The notes below the pieces were generated by a model. It had not been told where the DNA came from and searched no databases. It saw only the letters and a program-made list of their open reading frames with translations. Position numbers and translations under genes: made by a program. This document shows, in pieces, positions 15,990-24,018 of a DNA stretch of 64,000 nt; position 1 is the stretch's first letter; every line of letters begins with the position of its first letter. Origin of the DNA: Streptomyces sp. NBC_01255 (GTDB taxonomy: Bacteria; Actinomycetota; Actinomycetes; Streptomycetales; Streptomycetaceae). The stretch spans positions 2,728,001 to 2,792,000 of the forward strand of contig NZ_CP108474.1 in assembly GCF_036226445.1 (NCBI RefSeq), written 5' to 3'.

Positions 15990-17357
15990 TCAGCTGGGCT
16001 CGACCGTGTTGCGGAGGCCCGGGACCTTGAGGGTGCCGCCGAACTGGCCCGCCTGCTTGAGCTTCACCTGGGTGAAGAAGGCGAAGGGGACGTCCAGCGG
16101 GGGCGGGGACTCCGGGCCGAAGGTGATCGGGATGAGGCCGAAGAGGTTGCCCTTCAGCTCCTCCGTGTACATCGTCACCGTGCCGTCGGTGATGGTCGAC
16201 GTCGAGCCCCTGTCGGAGCGGACGTGACCCGTATAGCCCTCGGAGTGGACCGTCAGCTGGTGGAGGTCCTTGATGTCGATGCCGGAAGCGGTGAACTTCA
16301 GGACCTTCTTGATCTTGCCGCTGCCGGTCTTCACCTCGACGATGCCGTGGTACTTGAGGCCCTTGAGGGTGAGGAGCGTGCTCTCCAGCCGCCACGGGTC
16401 GTCCGGGAGCAGCGGGATGCCCGGCTCCAGTTCGGCCGCCGCGAGCGCCTCGGGGTCGAGCTCGGGGCACGGGAAGCGCGGCTTGGCGCCGTCGGGTATG
16501 GACTCGTCCTTCTTGGGGTCGAGGCCCTGGGCGCTCTCCGGGAGCTCCTTGACGGTGACGCCGGCCTTGTCGGCCGCCTTCTCGATCGCCTTCTTGGCCG
16601 CGTCGGCGGCCGCGTCGACGGTCGCCTTCGGCTTGGCGGGGGCGGTCGCGGTCGCCTTGGCGGTGGGGGTCGCCTTCGCGGTGGCGGTGGCGGTCGCGGT
16701 CGCCGTCGGCTTCGATGAGGCGGTCGCCGTCGGCTCGTCGGCGGTCGCGGGCTTCTGGACCGGCGCGGCCGTCGTGGCCGTCGGCGTCGGGTCCGGGCCG
16801 TCGAAGAGGTCCTTGATCGCGTCGCCCACGCCCAGCGGGTCGAGCGGGTTCGTCGACTTCGTGGGGGTGGGTGTGGCCGTGGGGCTCGCGGTCGCCGCCA
16901 GCTCCCGCGTCTGCTGCGTGGCCGCCTGGCCGGTCTCCGTCGCGGTCGGCGTCGGGGTCGCGGTGGCGGTCGCGGAAGCACTGGCCGTGGCCGTCGGGCC
17001 GGTCGTCGCCGTGGCGCTCGGGGTCGCGGTCGGTGAACCCGTCGCGGTCGCCGAGGGGGTGGCCGTCGGCTTCGCGCTCTCCGTGGGCTTCGCCGAAGGC
17101 GTCGCCGTCGCCGTCTCCTCCGGAGTCGGCTCGTCCGAGCGGGTCACACACGGGCCGGGCGCGAAGGGGATGTCCTTCTCGTCGGCGAGGGCGATCTTGG
17201 GCGTGAGGCCCATGCCCACGAACACCGCGGTCGGCATGGCGGCCAGCGCCATCGCCTTGCCCGCGGGGCCCTGGATCCTGTTCAGCAGCGACTTGCGCGG
17301 GGCCGCGTGCCGCGGGCCCTCCTTCGCGAGCGCCGACTGAGTCTCGTCACCCCGCAC
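15990..17357 (-). CDS. Secreted or membrane-tethered Thr/Ala/Pro-repeat protein of the DUF6114/DUF6230 locus
   Basis: About 455 residues. A basic N terminus is followed by a hydrophobic stretch ('AMALAAMPTAVFVGMGLTP') that looks like a signal peptide or anchor. Roughly 200 residues of low-complexity Thr-Ala-Pro repeats (TATPTAT type) come next. A C-terminal folded domain of about 180 residues ('LTLKGLKYHGIVEVKTGSGK', later 'PFAFFTQVKLKQAGQFGG') resembles the DUF6230-type beta-rich domain of its neighbour. GTG 17357 is preferred over ATG 17372 because GGGAGGA sits just upstream of it. It overlaps the end of the DUF6114 gene by 11 bases, so the two are coupled. Function unknown; I recall the locus being conserved across Streptomyces. 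Confidence 0.75.
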   Translation of the reverse strand: MRGDETQSALAKEGPRHAAPRKSLLNRIQGPAGKAMALAAMPTAVFVGMGLTPKIALADEKDIPFAPGPCVTRSDEPTPEETATATPSAKPTESAKPTATPSATATGSPTATPSATATTGPTATASASATATATPTPTATETGQAATQQTRELAATASPTATPTPTKSTNPLDPLGVGDAIKDLFDGPDPTPTATTAAPVQKPATADEPTATASSKPTATATATATAKATPTAKATATAPAKPKATVDAAADAAKKAIEKAADKAGVTVKELPESAQGLDPKKDESIPDGAKPRFPCPELDPEALAAAELEPGIPLLPDDPWRLESTLLTLKGLKYHGIVEVKTGSGKIKKVLKFTASGIDIKDLHQLTVHSEGYTGHVRSDRGSTSTITDGTVTMYTEELKGNLFGLIPITFGPESPPPLDVPFAFFTQVKLKQAGQFGGTLKVPGLRNTVEPS

Positions 17358-17922
17358 TGTTCCTCCCGCCATTGGCGTCGGTCGTCGTCGTTTCGGTCGC
17401 CGACTCGTACGTGTCGCGCTGCTCCGGGACACCGGCCGCCACCACGGCCTCGGTCTCGGAGTCGTACCTGTACGTGGCCTCCTCGGAGGCCTCCGGCTCA
17501 CTGTCGTGCTCCGCTTCGGGTGTCTTCTCGATGGGCGGGGCGGGTGCCCAGGCGATGGACATGCCGCCGCCGATGAGGGCGAACAGGAACCCGACGACCA
17601 GGCCGCCGAAGTTCGACACCGGGATGGAGACCAGCGCCAGGACGATCGACGCGACACCCGCGAAGACCCGCACGATGGGCTGGTACCACATCGTCAGGCC
17701 GAGCGTGATGAGCAGGACGCCGATGATCAGGGCGGCGGATCCGGCGGTCGTCTTCATGGCGAGGGTGACGTTGCCGAGCCGCATGTCCCCGTAAGGGAGG
17801 TAGGCGATCGGCAGGCCGCCGATCATGGTGAACAGTCCCGCCCAGAAGGGCCGGGTCTGCCGCCAGACCTTGAACCGGTTCTCCTTGGGGACTTCGCGGG
17901 AGGCAGGGGTCTCGGCGCTCAT
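17347..17922 (-). CDS. DUF6114-family membrane protein
   Basis: 191 residues. An N-terminal cytoplasmic 'FKVWRQTRPFWAGLFTMIGG' stretch leads into about four transmembrane helices ('ALIIGVLLITLGLTMWYQP', 'VFAGVASIVLALVSIPVSN', 'GGLVVGFLFALIGGGMSIAW'). The C-terminal 60 residues are acidic and Tyr/Ser/Thr-rich. These features match the Streptomyces DUF6114 family, regularly found beside DUF6230 proteins. It lies between the DUF6230 gene (115 bases upstream) and the repeat protein (11-base overlap). It could be a membrane partner for display or release of the two exported neighbours, but this is inference. Confidence 0.8.
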   Translation of the reverse strand: MSAETPASREVPKENRFKVWRQTRPFWAGLFTMIGGLPIAYLPYGDMRLGNVTLAMKTTAGSAALIIGVLLITLGLTMWYQPIVRVFAGVASIVLALVSIPVSNFGGLVVGFLFALIGGGMSIAWAPAPPIEKTPEAEHDSEPEASEEATYRYDSETEAVVAAGVPEQRDTYESATETTTTDANGGRNSAG

Positions 17923-18037
17923 GGAAACAGCTCCCTGGAAGCGGTGTTGCTGAGAAAAAGGTGGAGAAGAGAGGGTTGCCGGGCAGGGCCGCGTACAGCG
18001 GCCCCGCCCTTGGGGCGATCCGGTCCTGGTGGGCCGG

Positions 18038-18715
18038 TCAGCCCGGGTAGCACTCCGCGTCCGTGCCCCGGTGCAGGGACAGGTTGAGGTCGGGGAGCTT
18101 GAAGGTGCCGGCCGTGGTGGCCCACGCCTTCTGCCTCACGTTGGAGAGCGTGGCCTCGTCCGCGCGCTGGGCGAACCCGGCGGTCTTGGCCTCGGTGCCG
18201 GGCTGAATGCCCTGCCAGCCGTCGGGCTTGCCCTGGCCGAGGGAGCCGGCCGCGATGCCGATGTCGATGTTCTTGAACGAGGCGTCGGCCTTGAGCGAGG
18301 AGACGTCGAGGTAGAGGTCCTTGCCGTAGACCTTGTCCTCGGTCTTGCCGGTCTTGGCGGCCTCGGTGCCGGCCTCCAGACGGAGGGTGACGTCGCCGAT
18401 GAACGGGATGTCCGGCGTCACGACCGACTGGCACATGTTCGTGATCCAGGCCTGGTCGAAGCCGGAGACCGCGACCGGAGCACCGAACGGCTTGCCGTCC
18501 AGCGTCGTGCCCTTGGCGACGCTGCCGTACTGCACGAACTGCGTGCCGTACAGCTCATCGGTCTTGACCTTGAACTCCTGGCCGGAGATCGCGAAGGACG
18601 CAGCCAGCGCACCCTGGGCCAGGCCGACGCCGATCGCGGCCGTCGCGGCCACGCTCGGGACCATGACGACGGCGAACCGCTTCCATCTGGTACCGCCACG
18701 AACCTGGGACTTCAT
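18038..18715 (-). CDS. DUF6230-family exported protein
   Basis: 225 residues with a basic start and a signal-like hydrophobic segment ('RFAVVMVPSVAATAAIGVGL'-like, residues about 12-35) ending in 'AQGALAAS'. A beta-rich domain follows with few cysteines. It matches the DUF6230 family, sometimes labelled cholesterol esterase in databases without catalytic evidence; no lipase GxSxG is visible. ATG 18715 has AAGGAGGAATT in front of it, one of the strongest ribosome sites in the window, which suggests high expression. First gene of the minus-strand trio DUF6230-DUF6114-repeat protein. Confidence 0.82.
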   Translation of the reverse strand: MKSQVRGGTRWKRFAVVMVPSVAATAAIGVGLAQGALAASFAISGQEFKVKTDELYGTQFVQYGSVAKGTTLDGKPFGAPVAVSGFDQAWITNMCQSVVTPDIPFIGDVTLRLEAGTEAAKTGKTEDKVYGKDLYLDVSSLKADASFKNIDIGIAAGSLGQGKPDGWQGIQPGTEAKTAGFAQRADEATLSNVRQKAWATTAGTFKLPDLNLSLHRGTDAECYPG

Positions 18716-19070
18716 GAGAATTCCTCCTTCTCGGACGTACATCTCCGGAAGGGCCGGGGGCCCGTCCCGGGATGGGAGAAGAGCTACGTCCTCGGGAAGG
18801 GAAGCACCGAGGCATCAGGCGGCGCGCTGCGCGTCCGAATCACCGGCGATCACCCCCGAGCGACAACCATGAGCCACGCTGTGCGCGTGGCCGGGTTGGA
18901 CAGGCCCCGTTCGGTGAGATCGGGAACCCCCCTGTCCACGGCCGGCGCCTGGGGCACCGGCCCGCCCGGTGGGGACCCTCGCCGTGTTCCCGGTTGGTTG
19001 CCGGGGGTGTGCGGTTCGGACCGAGCGTCGCCGATCGTGGTCGATTCCGGGCCGTCGCACAAGGGGGTTC

Positions 19071-19086
19071 GTTACTGGCTAGTAAC
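19071..19086. promoter_or_regulatory. Palindrome GTTACT-N4-AGTAAC, candidate operator
   Basis: A perfect 6-bp inverted repeat with a 4-base spacer (GTTACTGGCTAGTAAC). A second copy of the half-site pair occurs 130 bases away. It is about 356 bases upstream of the DUF6230 start, so it would act on a distant or long-leader promoter. The binding protein is unknown. Confidence 0.4.
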
Positions 19087-19201
19087 GGGTGGATAACCGG
19101 GGCATGGCGGGGCGGGGCCGAGCGAGCACGCAGGGTGCGGTCGGGTGATACCGAATATCGGCAGATAACCTGATGAAGACGGGCAGAATCCTCGGTTCGA
19201 C

Positions 19202-19214
19202 TTACTGCAAGTAA
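19202..19214. promoter_or_regulatory. Palindrome TTACT-N3-AGTAA, candidate operator
   Basis: TTACTGCAAGTAA repeats the half-sites of the 19071-19086 palindrome with one base less between them. It abuts the hairpin at 19213-19258. Confidence 0.35.
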
Positions 19215-19258
19215 CAGCGGCCGCGATTACCAAGTTTTGGTAAAGCACGGCCGCTGTT
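19213..19258 (-). terminator. Nested hairpin downstream of the thioredoxin-like gene
   Basis: An outer stem of 11 bp (19213-19223 with 19248-19258) and an inner stem of 7 bp (19227-19233 with 19237-19243) form a two-part hairpin. It starts 62 bases beyond the stop of the minus-strand thioredoxin-like gene, a reasonable place for its terminator. Confidence 0.5.
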
Positions 19259-19320
19259 TGTCGCTGTGTCGCCAAATCGTCGGTCGATCCGGCGGGTCGG
19301 GAACGCCCCGGGGCGAGGTC

Positions 19321-20298
19321 TTAGAAAAGGACCCGGGCGAGGGCCTGGCGGGCCGCCGTCACGCGCGGGTCGTCGACACCGATGACCTCGAAGAGCTCCA
19401 GGAGCCGCAGCCGCGCCGCGTCCCTGTCCTCGCCCGCCGTGCGACGCACGGTCTCCACGAGGCGCCCGAAGGCGTCCTCGACATGGCCGCCCACCAGGTC
19501 GAGGTCGGCGGCGGCGATCTGCGCGGCGACGTCGGCCTGGTTGTCCGCCGCGTTCTTGCGTACGACGGCGGGGTCGAGGTCCTGCACCCGGGCGAGGAGC
19601 TCGGCCTGCGCCAGGCCCAGCTTGGCCTCCGGGTGGGCCGGGTCGTCGGCGAGCACGTTCTTGTACGCCTGGACGGCGCCGGCCAGGTCACCCGCGTCGA
19701 GCGCGGACATGGCCGCTTCGAGGAGGGCGTCGTACGGGCCGGCCGGACGCTCGGCGGCGGCGGAGCCATCGGCGTCACCGTCCGCGTCGCCGGCCACGGC
19801 GATGCCCGTGAGACCGAAGCGCTCCTCGCCGACCTGGATCAGCTGGTCGAGGGTCTCCCGGATCTGGGCCTCGGGCACGGCACCCTGGAAGAGCGGCAGC
19901 GCCTGGCCGGCGACCACCGCGAAAACGGCCGGAATTCCCTGGATGCCGAACTGCTGCATCAGCATCTGGTTGGCGTCGACGTCGATCTTCGCGAGCAGGA
20001 AGCGGCCGTTGTACTCGACGGCCAGGCGCTCCAGGAGGGGGCCGAGCTGCTTGCACGGCTCGCACCACTCGGCCCAGAAGTCGAGGACGACCGGGACCTC
20101 GGCGGAGCGCTGGATGACATCGCGCTCGAAGCCGGCCTCGTCGACGTCGATCACCAGGGCGGAGGGGGGCACCGCGGCGGGGCCACCCTGCCGGGCGGCC
20201 TCGGCCCGGACCTGCTCCGCCTTGGCCTTGGCCTCTCCGGCCGCCTTCACCGCGGCGAGGTCGACGACGCCGCTCATGGACATGTTTCGGGGCTGCAT
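19321..20298 (-). CDS. YbbN/CnoX-like thioredoxin-TPR co-chaperone
   Basis: 325 residues. The N-terminal 'MSMSGVVDLAAVK' start is typical of the Streptomyces family. A thioredoxin domain spans about 45-155 with the redox pair C79-E-P-C82 in 'WAEWCEPCKQLGPL'. The second half is made of TPR-like helices ('AMSALDAGDLAGAVQAYKNV', then a YbbN-type C-terminal region). Unlike E. coli YbbN, whose site is SXXC, both cysteines are present, so it may be an active oxidoreductase as well as a holdase. ATG 20298 has GGGGGAGG upstream. It is cytoplasmic and followed by the hairpin at 19213-19258. Confidence 0.85.
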   Translation of the reverse strand: MQPRNMSMSGVVDLAAVKAAGEAKAKAEQVRAEAARQGGPAAVPPSALVIDVDEAGFERDVIQRSAEVPVVLDFWAEWCEPCKQLGPLLERLAVEYNGRFLLAKIDVDANQMLMQQFGIQGIPAVFAVVAGQALPLFQGAVPEAQIRETLDQLIQVGEERFGLTGIAVAGDADGDADGSAAAERPAGPYDALLEAAMSALDAGDLAGAVQAYKNVLADDPAHPEAKLGLAQAELLARVQDLDPAVVRKNAADNQADVAAQIAAADLDLVGGHVEDAFGRLVETVRRTAGEDRDAARLRLLELFEVIGVDDPRVTAARQALARVLF

Positions 20299-20619
20299 GC
20301 GTACATCCTCCCCCTTCCGCGCGCGTAACCGGTAAGTCATGGCTGAACCGTGCCGCCCGGGGGTCTCCCGCCGGTGTGCGAGACGCCCGGGCAACACGGT
20401 TCTTCGTCTTCGTTCCGCACCGGATCCCCACCCGGTGCTCCGCCGGGTCCCCACCCGGCACATGGTTGTCGCTAGGGCCGCTCAAAGCCTTTCGCTACAG
20501 GTCGTAGCGTAACTCTCCGGGGCGATCGGCGGGGAGGGCGCGGGAGCGATCCGCCCGGTGAACTGGCTCACATCACGCGCCTCTGGCGCCGTACCTACCG
20601 ACGGGTATGGTCGACGTCC

Positions 20620-21249
20620 ATGTGCAGCAGTACCCCCCGCAACAGCCGAACCGGACGACCTCGCTCCACCGAGGCCGACACCGCCATCCTGGAGGCGACC
20701 CGCGCCGCCCTGGTCGACCTCGGCTGGTCCAAGCTCACGATGGGGGACGTCGCCGGCCGGGCCGGGGTTGCGAAGACGACCCTCTACCGTCGCTGGGCCA
20801 ACAAGAACGAGCTCGTGGTGGACGCCGTCGCCGTCCTCTTCGACGAACTCGAACTGCCCGACCTGGGTTCCCTCCAGGCCGACATCGAGCATGTCGTCCT
20901 CCAGTTCGCGGCGCTCCTCGAACTCCCGGAGACCAAGACGGCCCTGATGGCCGTGGTGGCCGAGTCGACCCGCGACGCACCGCTGCGCGAGCGTATCCGC
21001 GCCTCGATAGTCGACCGCCAGAAGCGGCTCGTCCTGACGGGCCGCCGGCGGGCGCAGCAGCGCGGCGAGCTCCCCGCGGACCGCGATCCGATGGCCGTGG
21101 ACGCCACGGACGACCTGATCTTCGACGTCATCGCGGGCGCGGTCGTCCACCGCGCCCTGGTGAGCGCCGAACCGGTCGACGGGGCCTGGGTGGCCCGCCT
21201 CTCGGCCCTCCTCGTGGGCGGCCTGGGCGCGGTGGCGACCCTCGGCTGA
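20620..21249 (+). CDS. TetR/AcrR-family regulator
   Basis: 209 residues. The TetR HTH is at about 22-68 ('ILEATRAALVDLGWSKLTMG', then 'GVAKTTLYRRWANKNELV'), followed by a helical ligand domain with a TetR_C_11-like pattern. The ATG lies 8 bases after TATGGT, so the message is probably leaderless. A small inverted repeat TACC-GACG-GGTA (20596-20607) overlaps that -10 box and could be its own operator. The PPOX gene starts 44 bases downstream on the same strand and may be controlled by it. Ligand unknown. Confidence 0.87.
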   Translation: MCSSTPRNSRTGRPRSTEADTAILEATRAALVDLGWSKLTMGDVAGRAGVAKTTLYRRWANKNELVVDAVAVLFDELELPDLGSLQADIEHVVLQFAALLELPETKTALMAVVAESTRDAPLRERIRASIVDRQKRLVLTGRRRAQQRGELPADRDPMAVDATDDLIFDVIAGAVVHRALVSAEPVDGAWVARLSALLVGGLGAVATLG

Positions 21250-21293
21250 AAGTGGGAGGCACGGCCGGCCGGTCACCCCCTACCCTGACCGCC

Positions 21294-21704
21294 GTGACGA
21301 CTCACCTCACGGACTCCGTCCGCGCCCTGCTCGACGACGTCAACCCGGCCGTACTGGCCACGATCCAGCCCGATGGCTCCCCGCAGACCTCGGTCGTGTG
21401 GGTCGGCCGTGACGGCGACGACCTCCCGATCTCCAGCCAGGACGGCCGCCGCAAGATCAAGAACATCCGGGCCGACGCCCGGGTCAGCCTCACCGTCCAC
21501 GACCGCCGCGATCCGCTGCTCTACGCGGAGATACGGGGCACGGCGACGGTCGCCGAGGACACCGGCCGCGCGCTGGCCGTGGCACTCGCGGAGAGTTACG
21601 AGGGCGAGAGCGCCGGCCGGAAGTACCTGGAGCTGCCGCCGGAGGAGGTCCGGGTGGCGGTCCGGATCACCCCGACGAAGGTCCTGGGCACGGCCGCGAA
21701 GTAA
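21294..21704 (+). CDS. PPOX-class F420/FMN-dependent oxidoreductase
   Basis: 136 residues, the size of the split-barrel PPOX family ('PAVLATIQPDGSPQTSVVWV', 'KIKNIRADARVSLTVHD', and the C-terminal 'ITPTKVLG'). The W/R pattern after the second strand fits actinobacterial members that bind F420 or FMN and reduce small substrates. GTG 21294 lies 7 bases after TACCCT, again leaderless. It follows the TetR gene. Substrate unknown. Confidence 0.8.
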   Translation: MTTHLTDSVRALLDDVNPAVLATIQPDGSPQTSVVWVGRDGDDLPISSQDGRRKIKNIRADARVSLTVHDRRDPLLYAEIRGTATVAEDTGRALAVALAESYEGESAGRKYLELPPEEVRVAVRITPTKVLGTAAK

Positions 21705-21752
21705 GTCAGGTCGTGATCCGTCCGCACAGCGCGTCCCCGCAGTAGGTCCGCG

Positions 21753-21798
21753 CGCGACAGGCCGTACGGAAAGTCCCCGTACCGCCCCTGCTGTCGCG
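21753..21798 (+). terminator. Two-tier hairpin after the PPOX gene (terminator, or left-end structure of the TnpB element)
   Basis: An outer 8-bp stem (21753-21760 with 21791-21798) and an inner 6-bp stem (21764-21769 with 21777-21782). It lies 48 bases after the PPOX stop. Because the next gene is a TnpB, it could instead be the subterminal palindrome of that element's left end. Sequence alone does not decide. Confidence 0.4.
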
Positions 21799-21978
21799 TG
21801 CTCGCGTCCTAGGACACGGAGTGGTTGACGTGCGGACGGCGGCCCAGAGACATGCCTCCACCCATCAGGCGTACATGCGTGCGACGTGTCGCGAGTGCTG
21901 GTGAATGCGTGCGTGATTCGCCTGTGCGTGCGGGGATGGTCTCTAGGTTGGGTCTGAGGCCGGGGTGATGCCGAGGGG

Positions 21979-24018
21979 GTGACCGTCATGTGGGCTGCCC
22001 AGACGCAGCGGAGGTTCCGGGGGAAGAACAAGGCCCCGAAGTGGAAGAAGCCCGACGACGGGCAGGTATCGGTCATGGTGCTACCGCTGGCCGTCACCGG
22101 ACCTGCCGAACTGGCCCGGCTGGATGAGCTGTTCAGCTCGATGTGGTCGATCAAGCGAGCCGTCCAGCGCGACGCCCGCGCCAGGGTCGATGCGTACTGG
22201 GCCGCGTTCCACGAGCGCGACGAGCACGGGGCGAAGGCCGTGCGGCAGCGCCTCGGGCTGTCCCGTGAGGCCCTGGAACGCTGTGCGTACAAGCACCTCG
22301 AAGCCTCCGGGCACCTCAAGCACCACGTCCCCAAGGCCCTGGCCATGCACATGGCCGACGAGGTGTGGAACGGCGTTCAACGCCACCTGTTCCCCGACAA
22401 CACCGGCCGCCGATACGGCCCTCCGAGGACGGGCCGTTGGCACGGCTTCACCCGCATTCCCGGTCGCGCCCGTTCCCACACCATCGAACGCAAGTGGGAG
22501 ACCTTCCGCCTCGTCGGCTCGTTGCACGGCCACACCATCGCCTACACCGCCAACGGCCGGCACACACTGATGCAGCCGAGCCGTATGCCAGTGCCGGCGA
22601 CGTCGTCCGGCGTCGTGCCCACCGGAAAGACCACCGCGTCGGGGAAGCCGGGCACGCGGAAGGCGACGTGGTGGGACCACGCGGGCCCGCTCGCTGTGGT
22701 GTTTGCGGGCGGCCCCGACGGGAGCCGGGGTGACCTCGTACTCCCGGTGCGTATCCCGCAGCAGCCGGGCCAGTGGGCACGCGTCGAGCACTTCCTATCG
22801 AATCCCGGCCGCTGGCACAAAGTCGATCTCGTGCGCCGCCGTAAGGCATCCGCGCCGGGCGGCTGGGTGCACGAGGCGCACCTGATGATCCTCGGCCCCG
22901 GCTACGCCGCCCCCGCCGTACAGCGGATGCGCGAGCAGGCCGCCGCCCTGGACCGGATCGGCGGGGTGGACGGCAACGTCTCCAACGTCTCGGTCGTCTC
23001 CCTGCCCGCCAGCCTCGACCCTGCCCAGGGTGCCCCGGCCTCCACCGAGATCACCCTCAGCCCGCAGGAACGGGCACTTTTGGAGCAGGAGGCGAAGAAG
23101 CGACGCGGCCGTGCGCGGGCCTTGGAGCGCTCCCGCCGGGCCACGAACACCGCACAGTACGGACTGTCGAAGAAGCAGACCCGGCGCGCCGAGCAGCGGG
23201 CGGCCAGGGGCCTGACGCCCAAGGCCGTCACCGTGCCCGGTGGTACCCGTGCTGCCCGCGTCGATGGGGTACCGAAGCAGGCGTTCCGCCGCGACCGGCT
23301 GTCGGTGAACTACCGGGAGCAGCGCGCCCGCCAGGCCGAAACGGCTGCCTCGACCGCCGAGCACCGCCGTTTCCGTGCCCGCCAAGTCGCCCGGCAGATC
23401 ATCGCCGCCCACGGCCCCGTGCTGGTCGTAGAGGACTGCGATATCCGTACCTGGTACCGCCTGTGGGGCAAGCGACTTTCCCAGACGACCCCCGGTCGGC
23501 TCATCGCTGCCCTTGAGCGTGAGTGTCAGGCTGCGGGAGGCCGCCTCGTACGGGCCTCCACCTGGTCCACCGCCCTGTCCCAGCACTGCCTGTGCGGCGA
23601 GCGGGTCAACAAGTCGCTTCGCGACCGGGAACACAAGTGCATCGCCTGCGGCCTCGTCGGGAAACGTGACCTCGTATCCGCCGCACTGGCTGCCTTCGTC
23701 AACTTCACCGACGCGGACAACCCCACCACCGCGCGCCTGGACACCACCGCGTCCAGTCACGCACAGATCATCTTCGCCGAAGGGCTGGAAGAAGCCCTGC
23801 GGGAGTCAACCACACCGTGCCAGACCGCCCCTCGGGGTGCTGGTCGCGTGGCAGTCCCACGGCAACGCCGTGGGACCTCTGCTCCCCGAACCGCCGGACA
23901 GCGGTCCCGAGCGACCCCGGATGAGACACGCCAGTGCGTGACCACGCCGGAAAGCCCGGACACCGCCCCGGCCGCAACCCGCAACTCACCCTCTGGTGAA
24001 TTGCGGATCAAGTCTTAG
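21979..24018 (+). CDS. tnpB: Large TnpB-family RuvC nuclease (IS200/IS605-type accessory protein)
   Basis: 679 residues, much longer than a 400-residue TnpB. The RuvC-like nuclease residues appear intact: D331 in 'GGVDGNVSNV', E485 in 'VLVVEDCDI' and D564 in 'GKRDLVSAAL'. A zinc-finger-like set C537/C539 and C554/C557 lies between II and III. About 330 N-terminal residues form the extended recognition/wedge part. The last about 110 residues are low-complexity and overlap a structured DNA segment that looks like the element's omega RNA, so they may not be needed. TnpB proteins are RNA-guided DNA nucleases that help IS200/IS605 elements persist. No TnpA lies nearby. GTG 21979 has GAGGGG before it; ATG 21988 is an alternative. 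Confidence 0.78.
   Translation: MTVMWAAQTQRRFRGKNKAPKWKKPDDGQVSVMVLPLAVTGPAELARLDELFSSMWSIKRAVQRDARARVDAYWAAFHERDEHGAKAVRQRLGLSREALERCAYKHLEASGHLKHHVPKALAMHMADEVWNGVQRHLFPDNTGRRYGPPRTGRWHGFTRIPGRARSHTIERKWETFRLVGSLHGHTIAYTANGRHTLMQPSRMPVPATSSGVVPTGKTTASGKPGTRKATWWDHAGPLAVVFAGGPDGSRGDLVLPVRIPQQPGQWARVEHFLSNPGRWHKVDLVRRRKASAPGGWVHEAHLMILGPGYAAPAVQRMREQAAALDRIGGVDGNVSNVSVVSLPASLDPAQGAPASTEITLSPQERALLEQEAKKRRGRARALERSRRATNTAQYGLSKKQTRRAEQRAARGLTPKAVTVPGGTRAARVDGVPKQAFRRDRLSVNYREQRARQAETAASTAEHRRFRARQVARQIIAAHGPVLVVEDCDIRTWYRLWGKRLSQTTPGRLIAALERECQAAGGRLVRASTWSTALSQHCLCGERVNKSLRDREHKCIACGLVGKRDLVSAALAAFVNFTDADNPTTARLDTTASSHAQIIFAEGLEEALRESTTPCQTAPRGAGRVAVPRQRRGTSAPRTAGQRSRATPDETRQCVTTPESPDTAPAATRNSPSGELRIKS
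23854..24010 (+). ncRNA. Candidate omega RNA (reRNA) of the large TnpB
   Basis: A perfect 10-bp hairpin with a 3-base loop (23854-23863 with 23867-23876) and, near the end, a hairpin of 6+5 bp with one mismatch (23979-23990 with 23995-24006). They lie at the 3' end of the TnpB frame and are followed by ATCAAG and then the unrelated 3' end of icmA. This is where IS200/IS605 elements encode the guide RNA scaffold, the guide being the flanking DNA. The limits are approximate. Confidence 0.45.

Larger units (their letters stand above)
18716..19320. other. Long intergenic region upstream of the DUF6230 gene with TTACT/AGTAA palindromes
   Basis: 605 bases without a credible gene. They contain two inverted repeats with the same half-site (annotated separately), a hairpin close to the thioredoxin-like gene and, presumably, the DUF6230 promoter. 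The stretch 19060-19250 is richer in A+T than its surroundings. Short frames here have no Streptomyces-like codon pattern. Confidence 0.55.

Noticed and set aside
18038-18715. Cholesterol esterase
   Set aside because: This label exists for DUF6230 proteins, but no GxSxG or catalytic triad is visible.
20596-20607. Strong TetR operator TACC-GACG-GGTA
   Set aside because: Only 4-bp arms, so it is mentioned in the TetR entry as possible and not listed as a separate feature.
21979-24018. The large TnpB as a Cas12 effector of a type V CRISPR system
   Set aside because: No repeat-spacer array, Cas1/Cas2 or other cas gene is seen nearby; the 3'-end structure fits a TnpB element better.
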